Positions 1 through 6,107 of a DNA stretch of 19,913 nt are shown in pieces. The DNA is taken from assembly GCA_004555405.1 (NCBI GenBank), contig SFIE01000034.1:1-19913 (forward strand), in the 5' to 3' direction. The stretch is from Subdoligranulum sp. Lineage in GTDB: Bacteria; Bacillota; Clostridia; Oscillospirales; Ruminococcaceae. The notes under the pieces were generated by a model, which saw nothing but the letters and a program-made list of their open reading frames with translations, did no database searches and was not told the DNA's origin. Numbering within the stretch: the stretch's first letter is position 1; every line of letters begins with the position of its first letter. The position numbers and the translations under genes were made by a program.

Positions 1-145
1 CATCGCTGCTGTTGCTGCTACGTGCAACTTTGGTTATTGCATTAGCTTCGGCATGAAGTACGTATGGCTTAGTGGTGTCGTTTTCGTCTTCACACACATT
101 TTCGAATCCCGAAGGTGTTCCATTAAAACCATCGGATATTATCAT
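1..145 (-). CDS. Deoxycytidylate (dCMP) deaminase, partial and apparently N-terminally truncated
   Basis: Reading the minus strand from ATG at 145 gives an uninterrupted frame running off the left edge. It contains IISDGFNGTPSGFENVCED and then VLHAEANAITKVARS, which match the zinc-dependent dCMP deaminase family. HAE supplies a zinc-binding His and the catalytic Glu. The enzyme converts dCMP to dUMP for thymidylate synthesis. In frame upstream, the codons for V-K-D-K (146-157) still fit the family, but one Ser codon later there is a TAA (161-163). The usual N-terminal ~30 residues, including the conserved VGA region before VKD, are missing. The wording and AT-rich codons resemble Bacteroidetes proteins and contrast with the GC-rich genes to the right. 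The family call is firm. Whether this is a real broken gene, a transferred fragment or an assembly join is not resolved. Confidence 0.8.
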   Translation of the reverse strand, partial: MIISDGFNGTPSGFENVCEDENDTTKPYVLHAEANAITKVARSSNSSD

Positions 146-257
146 TTTATCTTTAACGCTTTATCATTATTATACTTAACTTCTTCCGTTGCATCTTTCT
201 TTAGCGTTGTTTATTCTTTCTTATCCTTAACGCATTCAAAACAGCGTTATCCTTAAT
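146..257. other. AT-rich junction with short repeats, no gene recognised
   Basis: This is strongly AT-rich DNA between the deaminase fragment and the MATE promoter. The 13-mer TTATCTTTAACGC (147-159) recurs with one change as TTATCCTTAACGC (221-233), and GCGTTATCCTTAA (244-256) is a permuted version. All minus-strand frames contain stops, and none restores the missing deaminase N-terminus. A 67-codon plus-strand frame (53-256) overlaps the deaminase and has no recognisable domain. Confidence 0.5.
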
Positions 258-286
258 TTGACATTTGGGCATGCCTATGGTATACT
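258..286 (+). promoter_or_regulatory. Consensus sigma-A promoter for the first MATE gene
   Basis: TTGACA (258-263), a 17-bp spacer and TATACT (281-286). The -35 box is perfect and the -10 box matches 5 of 6. Transcription should start near 293, leaving a leader of about 120 nt before the MATE start codon at 412. Confidence 0.8.
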
Positions 287-303
287 GTGCTTCCAAAACT
301 TGT

Positions 304-390
304 ATGGATTTTTCTGAGTATGCAAATACTTACTTTTCGCCATGCGCTCGCTTTTTTGAGAGTGCATGGCGTTTTTATGTGCCAAAATGA
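304..390 (+). CDS. Putative 28-residue leader peptide upstream of the MATE gene
   Basis: A short frame starts with ATG at 304, about 11 nt after the predicted transcription start, and ends with TGA at 388-390, 21 nt before the MATE start. It begins MDFSEYANTY and ends RFYVPK. Codons 12-23 lie across a terminator-like hairpin (338-371). This arrangement is that of leader peptides controlling antibiotic-resistance genes by ribosome-mediated attenuation, for example the Tn916 tet(M) leader. A weakness is that no Shine-Dalgarno sequence is visible before 304. A second frame from ATG at 320 also crosses the hairpin and overlaps the MATE start, so which frame is translated, if any, is open. Confidence 0.4.
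   Translation: MDFSEYANTYFSPCARFFESAWRFYVPK
338..376 (+). terminator. Terminator-like hairpin in the MATE leader (candidate attenuator)
   Basis: CGCCATGCGCTC (338-349) pairs with GAGTGCATGGCG (360-371): 12 bp including one G-U, with a 10-nt loop, followed by TTTTT (372-376). It lies between the promoter (258-286) and the coding start (412), so as an intrinsic terminator it would stop most transcripts before the pump gene unless it is disrupted. Confidence 0.65.
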
Positions 391-411
391 TACGGAAAGG
401 AACCTACCCCC

Positions 412-1752
412 ATGCATCAAGAAAATTTGATGGGCACAATGCCCATTCCCAAGCTGATCGTGAAAATGTCGCTGCCGCCGGTGTTTTCCATGTTTTTGCA
501 ATATTCCTATAACCTGATCGACAGCGCTTTTGTGGCGCAGCTGAGCGAAAATGCGCTCACGGCGGTTTCGCTTTCTTTCCCCATTACAGCGTTGATGACC
601 TCGGCCTCGGTGTGGCTGGGCGTGGGCATCAACATTCTGATCGCCGGATATCTGGGAGAAAACGAGCCAAAAAAAGCAAACCGCGCTGTAACGCACGGTC
701 TGCTGCTTTCGGTGTTGGTGGGCACGGCGCTGAATGTGCTGGCCCTTGTGCTGATGCGCCCCTATTTTGCGGCCTTCACCCGCGATGCCTCGCTGTATGC
801 GCTGTGTCTGGAGTATCTGGGCGTATGCGCCTTTATGCAGGTGCCGAACATGGTGTACATTTCCATTGAAAAGATCCTGCAGGCCACCGGCAATATGATC
901 CAGCCCATGTTTTTACAGATCGCGGGCGTTTTGGTAAACCTTGTGTTTGACCCACTGTTGATCTTCGGCATCGGGCCTTTTCCGCAAATGGGCGTTACGG
1001 GCGCGGCCCTTGCCAGCGTGATGGGCTATATTTTTTCCATGCTGCTGGCGCTTTGGCTGCTTTTCGGCACAAAACAGCAGGTGCGCATGGAAACCCGCGG
1101 TTTCCGCGCAGAGCGCAAGATGATCCGCGGCATATTTATGCTGGGCCTGCCCTCGTTTGTGATGAACGCCCTGTCCTCGTTCTCGGTGATTTTTGTCAAT
1201 CTGTTTCTGGCAGGCTACACCCCCACCGCCATTGCATTTTTCGGCGTATATTTCAAGGTGCAGCAAATGGTCGCCATGACCATGAACGGGCTGATCCAAG
1301 GCGTTTTGCCCATTATGCGCTTTAACCACAGCGCCGCAAAGCCCCGGCGCGTGCAGGCGGCCTTTCATGTGGGCACCGGCATTGTGATGGGCATTATGGG
1401 CGTGGGTGCCCTGCTGCTTTTGGCTGCGCCCCGGCAGATCCTGGCCTTGTTTGCAGCTTCGGCTGAAATGCAGGCGCTGGGCGTGCCCGCCATGCGCATT
1501 CTGGGCATTGGCTTTTTGTTCAACGGCTTTTCCACCATGTCGGCCACCTATCTGCAGGCCACCGACCATATTCTGCCCAGCATTTTTATTCAGCTGTGCC
1601 GCCAGTTTGCCGTGCTGCTGCCCCTGATGGCAGCCCTGAATGCCCTTTTGCAGATGCAGGGCATCTGGATCGCATTTCCGGCAGCCGAAATTTTCACAGC
1701 TGTGCTGGCCGCCGGGCTGTATGCGCGCTGCAAGGCACACCCCGCCTGGTGA
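412..1752 (+). CDS. MATE family efflux transporter (MepA/NorM-like)
   Basis: The 446-residue protein has the length and pattern of a MATE pump: about 12 hydrophobic segments in two similar halves, with early motifs such as QYSYNLIDSAFVAQL and a half-repeat near residues 235-260. Family members export cationic drugs, antibiotics or metabolites across the inner membrane using Na+ or H+ gradients; the substrate cannot be read from sequence. The ATG at 412 is preceded by GGAAAGGAA, about 9 nt away. Expression probably depends on the promoter at 258-286 and on the hairpin at 338-376, which suggests induction through the leader. The gene converges with the small minus-strand gene downstream, only 6 bp apart, with no hairpin between them. 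It is a different subtype from the second MATE gene at 4696. Confidence 0.92.
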   Translation: MHQENLMGTMPIPKLIVKMSLPPVFSMFLQYSYNLIDSAFVAQLSENALTAVSLSFPITALMTSASVWLGVGINILIAGYLGENEPKKANRAVTHGLLLSVLVGTALNVLALVLMRPYFAAFTRDASLYALCLEYLGVCAFMQVPNMVYISIEKILQATGNMIQPMFLQIAGVLVNLVFDPLLIFGIGPFPQMGVTGAALASVMGYIFSMLLALWLLFGTKQQVRMETRGFRAERKMIRGIFMLGLPSFVMNALSSFSVIFVNLFLAGYTPTAIAFFGVYFKVQQMVAMTMNGLIQGVLPIMRFNHSAAKPRRVQAAFHVGTGIVMGIMGVGALLLLAAPRQILALFAASAEMQALGVPAMRILGIGFLFNGFSTMSATYLQATDHILPSIFIQLCRQFAVLLPLMAALNALLQMQGIWIAFPAAEIFTAVLAAGLYARCKAHPAW

Positions 1753-1758
1753 AAAGCC

Positions 1759-2121
1759 TCAGCTCATGCATTCTTTTTCCTGCAGCACGGTAAAGCCCAG
1801 CTCACCCAGGATCTGCACTGCTTTTTTGGCAAGATCCTTGTTGGCGCCCCGAATGATGCTGTCACCGCCATAGCCCACCACATCGGCGGTTTGTTCGCGG
1901 CTGTTTTCGATGAGCAGAATTCCCAGCGAGGCAAACCCGCCCATGTGAAGATAAAAGCATTCAAACGCCAGCATTCGGATCTGGCTGTCGTTTTCGGTGC
2001 GGCAGATGTCGGCGCAGAGGTCTGCGCCAAGCTTTTTGTCCATTTCACTTTTCAGCTTGGCGCACACATCCTTCAGCGGGTGCTGCTTGTCTGCGCGCAG
2101 GGTGTAAATTTTGCTGCTCAT
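1759..2121 (-). CDS. Small conserved protein of unknown function (possibly DUF6054-like)
   Basis: A 120-residue soluble protein starting at ATG 2121, with AAGGAG seven bases upstream. It has no signal peptide or membrane segment. Its C-terminal half, containing GFASLGILLIENS, VVGYGGDS and KDLAKKAVQILGELGF, reads like a compact alpha/beta domain. It may belong to the small Firmicute family DUF6054, but that assignment is from memory and weak. It follows the folate cyclo-ligase gene on the same strand after a terminator-like hairpin, so it may have its own transcript. Its stop codon is 6 bp from the stop of the convergent MATE gene. Function is unknown. Confidence 0.75.
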   Translation of the reverse strand: MSSKIYTLRADKQHPLKDVCAKLKSEMDKKLGADLCADICRTENDSQIRMLAFECFYLHMGGFASLGILLIENSREQTADVVGYGGDSIIRGANKDLAKKAVQILGELGFTVLQEKECMS

Positions 2122-2174
2122 ACGCTTTCTCCTTTTCTATGGATATAGTCCCATGGCCGATGCGCACACCGGGC

Positions 2175-2219
2175 AAAAGCCCTGCGACACGGCTTATAAT
2201 GTTCCGTACAGGGCTTTTT
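2175..2219 (-). terminator. Terminator-like inverted repeat containing the cyclo-ligase stop codon
   Basis: AAAAGCCCTG (2175-2184) and CAGGGCTTTT (2209-2218) are perfect 10-bp arms. On the minus strand the hairpin ends in CAGGGCTTTTG, suiting termination after the 5-formyltetrahydrofolate cyclo-ligase gene. That gene's TAA (2194-2196) lies in the 24-nt loop, which also holds a short ACGG/CCGT pairing. Confidence 0.6.
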
Positions 2220-2775
2220 CCGTAAGCACCGCCTGGGCAGGCTCGTCCAGCGGGCCGGTGGGCAGCGACTGCGCCAGCAGTGCCTCGGGGCACAAGATCA
2301 ATCGCCGGCCGCTGTAATTTGCCAAAAACCGATCATAATAGCCGCCGCCGTGCCCAAGGCGCGCGCCGCTGCGCGCAGCCGCAAGGCATGGCAAAACCGC
2401 CAGCTGCACCCCGCTGCCTGCGGGAACGGCCGGCAGAGCCTGCCCAGGCTCTAAAATGCCAAAAGCGCCCGGCTGCAGCTGCTCAAGGCTTTGCAGCGGC
2501 ACCAGCTGCATTTGCCCGGGGCCCGCTATGCGCGGCACCAGCAGCTGTTTGCCTGCCGAAAGCGCCCCCTGCAGAATGGGCATGGTGTCCGGCTCGTGCA
2601 ATGCCCCCACAAAGCAGAACACGCTCTCGGCATTTTGCCATGCGGGCTGCGCCTGCAGCGTTTGCCACATGGCCGCACCGATGGCCGAAAATTCCTGCGG
2701 GGAAATCTGGGCCAGCTGCTGCCTTGCAGCGCGGCGGGCCGCCTGTTTTTGGGCGTTTAAATCATCGCTTTGCAT
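2194..2775 (-). CDS. 5-formyltetrahydrofolate cyclo-ligase (MTHFS family)
   Basis: The 193-residue protein has the family signature RLGHGGGYYDRFL at residues 139-151 and the N-terminal basic KQAARRAAR stretch that contacts ATP. It converts 5-formyl-THF to 5,10-methenyl-THF with ATP hydrolysis in the cytosol, recycling folate into one-carbon metabolism. The length is normal. ATG at 2775 is preceded by GGAAGG with a 7-nt gap. A TATAAT-like -10 on the minus strand (2805-2810) suggests its own promoter in the region divergent from the carboxypeptidase gene. One small variation: the segment before the signature reads LPCLAAARSGARLG, lacking the common AFD triplet. Confidence 0.93.
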   Translation of the reverse strand: MQSDDLNAQKQAARRAARQQLAQISPQEFSAIGAAMWQTLQAQPAWQNAESVFCFVGALHEPDTMPILQGALSAGKQLLVPRIAGPGQMQLVPLQSLEQLQPGAFGILEPGQALPAVPAGSGVQLAVLPCLAAARSGARLGHGGGYYDRFLANYSGRRLILCPEALLAQSLPTGPLDEPAQAVLTEKALYGTL

Positions 2776-2871
2776 ACCGCTGCCTTCCTTTCTTTGTTTT
2801 TTTGATTATAACATATTGCGGACAGGAAATTCCTTTTTATCAAAAAAAAGCTGCAACATTTTGCCGAAGCC

Positions 2872-2901
2872 TTGCTTTTGGGCACGGGCCTGCCGTATAA
2901 T
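2872..2901 (+). promoter_or_regulatory. Probable promoter for the D,D-carboxypeptidase gene
   Basis: TTGCTT (2872-2877), an 18-bp spacer and a perfect TATAAT (2896-2901). The -35 box matches only 3 of 6. The site lies in the ~250-bp divergent region with the cyclo-ligase gene, about 130 bp before the carboxypeptidase start. Confidence 0.5.
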
Positions 2902-3033
2902 TAAAATTAGTGTTCTTTAAAAGCTGTGCTTTCTTTCGTGCTGCCGTTTTAACGGACTTTGTATCCGGGCGGCCGATGTATGGGGCAGCAGCGCTTCGCG
3001 CAATGATGCCATGAAATATTTGTGAGGAAAACA

Positions 3034-4470
3034 TTGAAGATAAAAGGATTTTTCAGCCTTGTGCTGGCTGCGGCTCTGGCCTTGGGGCTGGCCGTGCCCG
3101 CCGCTGCCGAGGGGGCTTCCCCGGTGGCCACCGACTGCGAGGCCTATATTGTGACCGAGCGCGGCACCGGGCAGGTGCTGATCGAAAAAAACGCGGATGA
3201 AGTGCTGTATCCGGCCTCCATCACCAAAATTATGATCTTGGGCCTTGCCTGCGAAAAGGCGCAGGGCAACTGGGACACCATGCTGACCGTGACCGAGGAC
3301 GAAATGAACGCCATGGAAAACGGTGCCGCCCACATTGCACTGCGCCCAGGCGAGGAAGTGCGGCTGGAGGATATGCTGTACGCCACCTGCCTTTCTTCGG
3401 CCTGCGATGCCGCCAATATGCTGGCCACCTATGTGGGCGGCAGCATTGAAGGCGGTGTGCAGGCCATGAACGATAAGGCGCAGCAGCTGGGCCTTACCGA
3501 CACGCATTTTTCCAACCCCACCGGCCTGCACAATGAGCAGCTGTACACCACCGCCCGGGATATGGCGGTGATCACCCGCTGGGCGATGCAGCAGCCCGGC
3601 TTTGAAACCGTGTTCTGCTATGAGGACACCTGGACGATGAAGCCCACCAACATTCAGCCGAAGGAGCGCTATTTCAGCCATTCGGATTACACCCGCTGGG
3701 AATCCTATCAGGTGTACCGCCCTTACATGAAGGGCTCGAAATCCGGCTGGCACGATCAGGCCCTGTACACACAGGTGAATTATGCCGAGCAGGACGGCGT
3801 AGAGCTGATCCTTGTGGTGCTGCACGCCAACTCACGCAATTTGAAATTTGACGATCTGGTGAATCTGGGTGACTACTGTTTTTCCAATTTCCACCGAAGA
3901 TCGGTTTCGCTGCAAAACCGCCAAGCCCAGATCCCCGTGTGGGGCGGCGGAGAAAAGCTGGGCAATATCACCCTGACCAGCCCCGAGACCGTTGATCTTC
4001 TGCTGGCCGACGGCGTGAGCCCGGATGCCCTGCAAACCGAATTTACCCTGCCGGAATATTACGTGCTGGGCACGCCCTTTACCCCCACACTGGCGGTCAC
4101 GCTGCAGGGGCAGGGCCTGCAGTCAGACAGTACGGCCACGATCCCGGCCCGTGTTTCCGGGCTGGACACTCTGCTGGCCGCCAACACCTACAACCGCCTT
4201 TTAAACGACAGCCACCGCCAAAAGCTGGGCAGCTGGTTTGCCGTGGCGGTGGTGGCCGCACTGGTGGCTTTGATCTTGTTCCGCCTGCGCCGTGCCCCCG
4301 TGAAGCCGGGCCTTGTGCAAAGTCAGCCCATCATTCTGGCCACGCGCCGCCCCGACGGCACCTATGAAAGCCGCACGCTGCGCCCCACCGTGGGCAAGGC
4401 AAAGCCCGCCAGCACGGCCCGGCGCTCATCAGGCGGCCACACACCGCTGCCCCGCGGCCCGCGCAAATAA
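3034..4470 (+). CDS. D-alanyl-D-alanine carboxypeptidase, peptidase S11 (DacF/PBP5-like)
   Basis: I place the start at TTG 3034 because TGAGGA ends 5 nt upstream; an in-frame GTG at 3022 lacks a ribosome binding site. Counted from TTG, residues 1-26 are a signal peptide (KIKGFF, a hydrophobic run, then VPAAAEG). The catalytic tetrad S-I-T-K is at 62-65, and the third motif K-S-G is at 236-238 in GSKSGWHDQ. The second motif, normally SxN, reads S-A-C at 122-124. A PBP5 C-terminal-like domain follows, then a membrane anchor at about 400-416 and a basic cytoplasmic tail. Family members trim the terminal D-Ala of peptidoglycan pentapeptides and so limit cross-linking. The true membrane span at the C-terminus replaces the amphipathic helix of classical PBP5. 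A terminator follows directly. Confidence 0.92.
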   Translation: MKIKGFFSLVLAAALALGLAVPAAAEGASPVATDCEAYIVTERGTGQVLIEKNADEVLYPASITKIMILGLACEKAQGNWDTMLTVTEDEMNAMENGAAHIALRPGEEVRLEDMLYATCLSSACDAANMLATYVGGSIEGGVQAMNDKAQQLGLTDTHFSNPTGLHNEQLYTTARDMAVITRWAMQQPGFETVFCYEDTWTMKPTNIQPKERYFSHSDYTRWESYQVYRPYMKGSKSGWHDQALYTQVNYAEQDGVELILVVLHANSRNLKFDDLVNLGDYCFSNFHRRSVSLQNRQAQIPVWGGGEKLGNITLTSPETVDLLLADGVSPDALQTEFTLPEYYVLGTPFTPTLAVTLQGQGLQSDSTATIPARVSGLDTLLAANTYNRLLNDSHRQKLGSWFAVAVVAALVALILFRLRRAPVKPGLVQSQPIILATRRPDGTYESRTLRPTVGKAKPASTARRSSGGHTPLPRGPRK

Positions 4471-4477
4471 CTTTTTC

Positions 4478-4514
4478 AGCAGCCTTCCCGCCCCGCCGGG
4501 AGGGCTGCTTTTTT
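4478..4514 (+). terminator. Intrinsic terminator after the carboxypeptidase gene
   Basis: AGCAGCCTTCCCG (4478-4490) pairs with CGGGAGGGCTGCT (4497-4509) with one G-U, followed by a T run to 4514. It begins 8 bp after the TAA stop. Confidence 0.85.
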
Positions 4515-4532
4515 GTATCGCTTGTATGGCAG

Positions 4533-4555
4533 ATTTCACAGTTTTACTGTGAAAT
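4533..4555. promoter_or_regulatory. Perfect 10-bp inverted repeat upstream of the second MATE promoter (candidate operator)
   Basis: ATTTCACAGT (4533-4542), a 3-nt centre TTT, and ACTGTGAAAT (4546-4555). There is no T run after it, and it lies 27 bp upstream of the predicted -35 box, so it reads better as a binding site for a dimeric regulator than as a terminator. No regulator gene is adjacent that obviously owns it. Confidence 0.45.
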
Positions 4556-4582
4556 TTCTGTAAGGCTTGTGAAAAAAATCTC

Positions 4583-4612
4583 TTGCAAAAAGCCCCCGCA
4601 CAGCAGTATGAT
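4583..4612 (+). promoter_or_regulatory. Probable promoter for the second MATE gene
   Basis: TTGCAA (4583-4588), an 18-bp spacer and TATGAT (4607-4612). It lies 84 bp before the ATG at 4696. Confidence 0.55.
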
Positions 4613-4695
4613 ATTCTGGTTCTATTGATCTGAATACTTGGCAAAAGCACGCTGCCTGAATCACTTTGCAGCGAATGATTTGAAGGAGAGTTTGC

Positions 4696-6039
4696 ATGAC
4701 GAAAAGCCTTACCGAGGGCAAGCCGTTAAAGCTGGTCCTGCAGTTTTCGGCCCCCATTTTACTTTCGATGCTGTTTCAGCAATTTTACAATCTGGTAGAC
4801 ACCATGATTGTGGGCCGCATTCTGGGCGAAAACGCCCTGGCCGCCGTAAGCTCAACCAGCTCCATCAACTTTATGATCATCGGTTTTTGCATGGGGGTGT
4901 GCAGCGGCTTTGCCATTCCCATGGCGCAGGCCTTCGGCGCGCAGGAGCCGCACGAGCTTCGGCGCTATATTGGCAGCTGTGTGTGGCTGTGCGTGATCTT
5001 TTCGGCGGTGCTGGCCATCAGCACCGGCCTGCTGTGTACCCAGATCTTGCGCTGGATGGGCACCCCCGAAGAAATTCTGGCCGATGCCTCCGCCTATATC
5101 GGCATTTTGTTCTGGGGCATTCCCGTTACCTATTTGTATAACATGACTTCCTCCATGCTGCGCGCCGTGGGCGACAGCCGCACCCCCGTGGTGTTTTTGG
5201 GGCTGGCCGCCGGGCTGAACATTATTTTGGACATTGTATTCATCACCGTGTGCGGCATGGGCGTGATGGGGGCTTCGGTGGCCACCGTGATCGCGCAGGG
5301 GCTTTCGGGCCTTTTGTGCCTTTTCTACATTGGAAAAAAATTTCCCATTCTGCAGCCCAAGGGCGAGGAATGGCGCCTGCGCCGCCGCCACGCCGTGCGC
5401 CTTTGCGGCATGGGCCTGCCCATGGGCCTGCAATATTCGGTCACGGCCATTGGCAGCGTGATCCTGCAAAGCGCTGTCAACTCGCTGGGCACCACCTTTG
5501 TGGCCGCCGTGGGCGCAGCCAACAAGCTGAGCGTGATCTTTTGCTGCCCCTTTGATGCGCTGGGGGCTGCCATTGCCACCTATGCCGGGCAGAACATCGG
5601 CGCGGGCAAGCCCGACCGTGTGCGCGAGGGTGTGAACAGCTGCATGCTGCTGGGCAGCGTGTATGCCGTTTCGGCCTGTGCTTTGTTTTTTGCCGCAGGC
5701 AGCACCCTTGCCACCGCTTTTGCCGACCCTTCCAACACGGTGCTGATCGGCTATATCCGCCACATGCTGGTGGTGGTGAGCCTGTTCTACATTCCCCTTA
5801 CCGGCGTGAATGTATACCGCTTCTGCATTCAGGGCATGGGCTACAGCTCCATTGCCATTCTGGCGGGCGTGATGGAAATGTTCGGCCGCGCAGGCATTGC
5901 CGCACTGGTGGGCATTTGGGGCTTTAATGCCGCCTGTTTTGCAGGGCCTGCGGCATGGATTCTGGCGGATTCGTTTTTGATCCCCGCCTATTACCACTTT
6001 TTGAAAATCGAGAAAAAACGCCTGACCGGCAGCCTGTAA
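4696..6039 (+). CDS. MATE family efflux transporter (second copy, DinF/NorM-like subtype)
   Basis: The 447-residue protein has about 12 membrane segments and typical MATE wording: LLSMLFQQFYNLVDTMIVGR near residue 25, SSMLRAVGDSRTP near 155, and GQNIGAGKPDRVREG near 300, a motif of the second half. It should exchange Na+ or H+ for organic cations or metabolites at the cytoplasmic membrane; the substrate is not predictable. The start is set by GAAGGAGAG, 6 nt before ATG. It stands alone between the carboxypeptidase terminator and the strong hairpin at 6057-6098, so it is probably monocistronic, with its own promoter (4583-4612) and a palindrome upstream. It is only distantly similar to the MATE protein at 412-1752, so this is not a recent duplication. 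Confidence 0.93.
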   Translation: MTKSLTEGKPLKLVLQFSAPILLSMLFQQFYNLVDTMIVGRILGENALAAVSSTSSINFMIIGFCMGVCSGFAIPMAQAFGAQEPHELRRYIGSCVWLCVIFSAVLAISTGLLCTQILRWMGTPEEILADASAYIGILFWGIPVTYLYNMTSSMLRAVGDSRTPVVFLGLAAGLNIILDIVFITVCGMGVMGASVATVIAQGLSGLLCLFYIGKKFPILQPKGEEWRLRRRHAVRLCGMGLPMGLQYSVTAIGSVILQSAVNSLGTTFVAAVGAANKLSVIFCCPFDALGAAIATYAGQNIGAGKPDRVREGVNSCMLLGSVYAVSACALFFAAGSTLATAFADPSNTVLIGYIRHMLVVVSLFYIPLTGVNVYRFCIQGMGYSSIAILAGVMEMFGRAGIAALVGIWGFNAACFAGPAAWILADSFLIPAYYHFLKIEKKRLTGSL

Positions 6040-6056
6040 GCACGGCGGTGCAAACA

Positions 6057-6098
6057 AAAACGGCAGGGAGCGCTTCAGCAAAAGCTCCCTGCCGTTTT
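6057..6098. terminator. Bidirectional intrinsic terminator between the MATE and LysR genes
   Basis: AAAACGGCAGGGAGC (6057-6071) and GCTCCCTGCCGTTTT (6084-6098) are perfect 15-bp arms with a 12-nt loop. A/T runs on both flanks allow it to end the MATE transcript (plus) and the long minus-strand unit ending with the LysR gene. Confidence 0.9.
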
Positions 6099-6107
6099 GC
6101 TATGCTG

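Noticed and set aside
53..256. 67-codon plus-strand open frame at the left edge
   Set aside because: It overlaps the deaminase fragment on the other strand for half its length, has no ribosome binding site or domain, and its second half is the AT-rich repeat region.
412..6039. The two MATE genes as a tandem duplication
   Set aside because: They differ in nearly all motif wording and are separated by three unrelated genes; they are different MATE subtypes.
4852..6081. 409-codon minus-strand frame opposite the second MATE gene
   Set aside because: It is His/Gly/Ala-rich with no domain and exactly antisense to a clear 12-span transporter; a compositional shadow.
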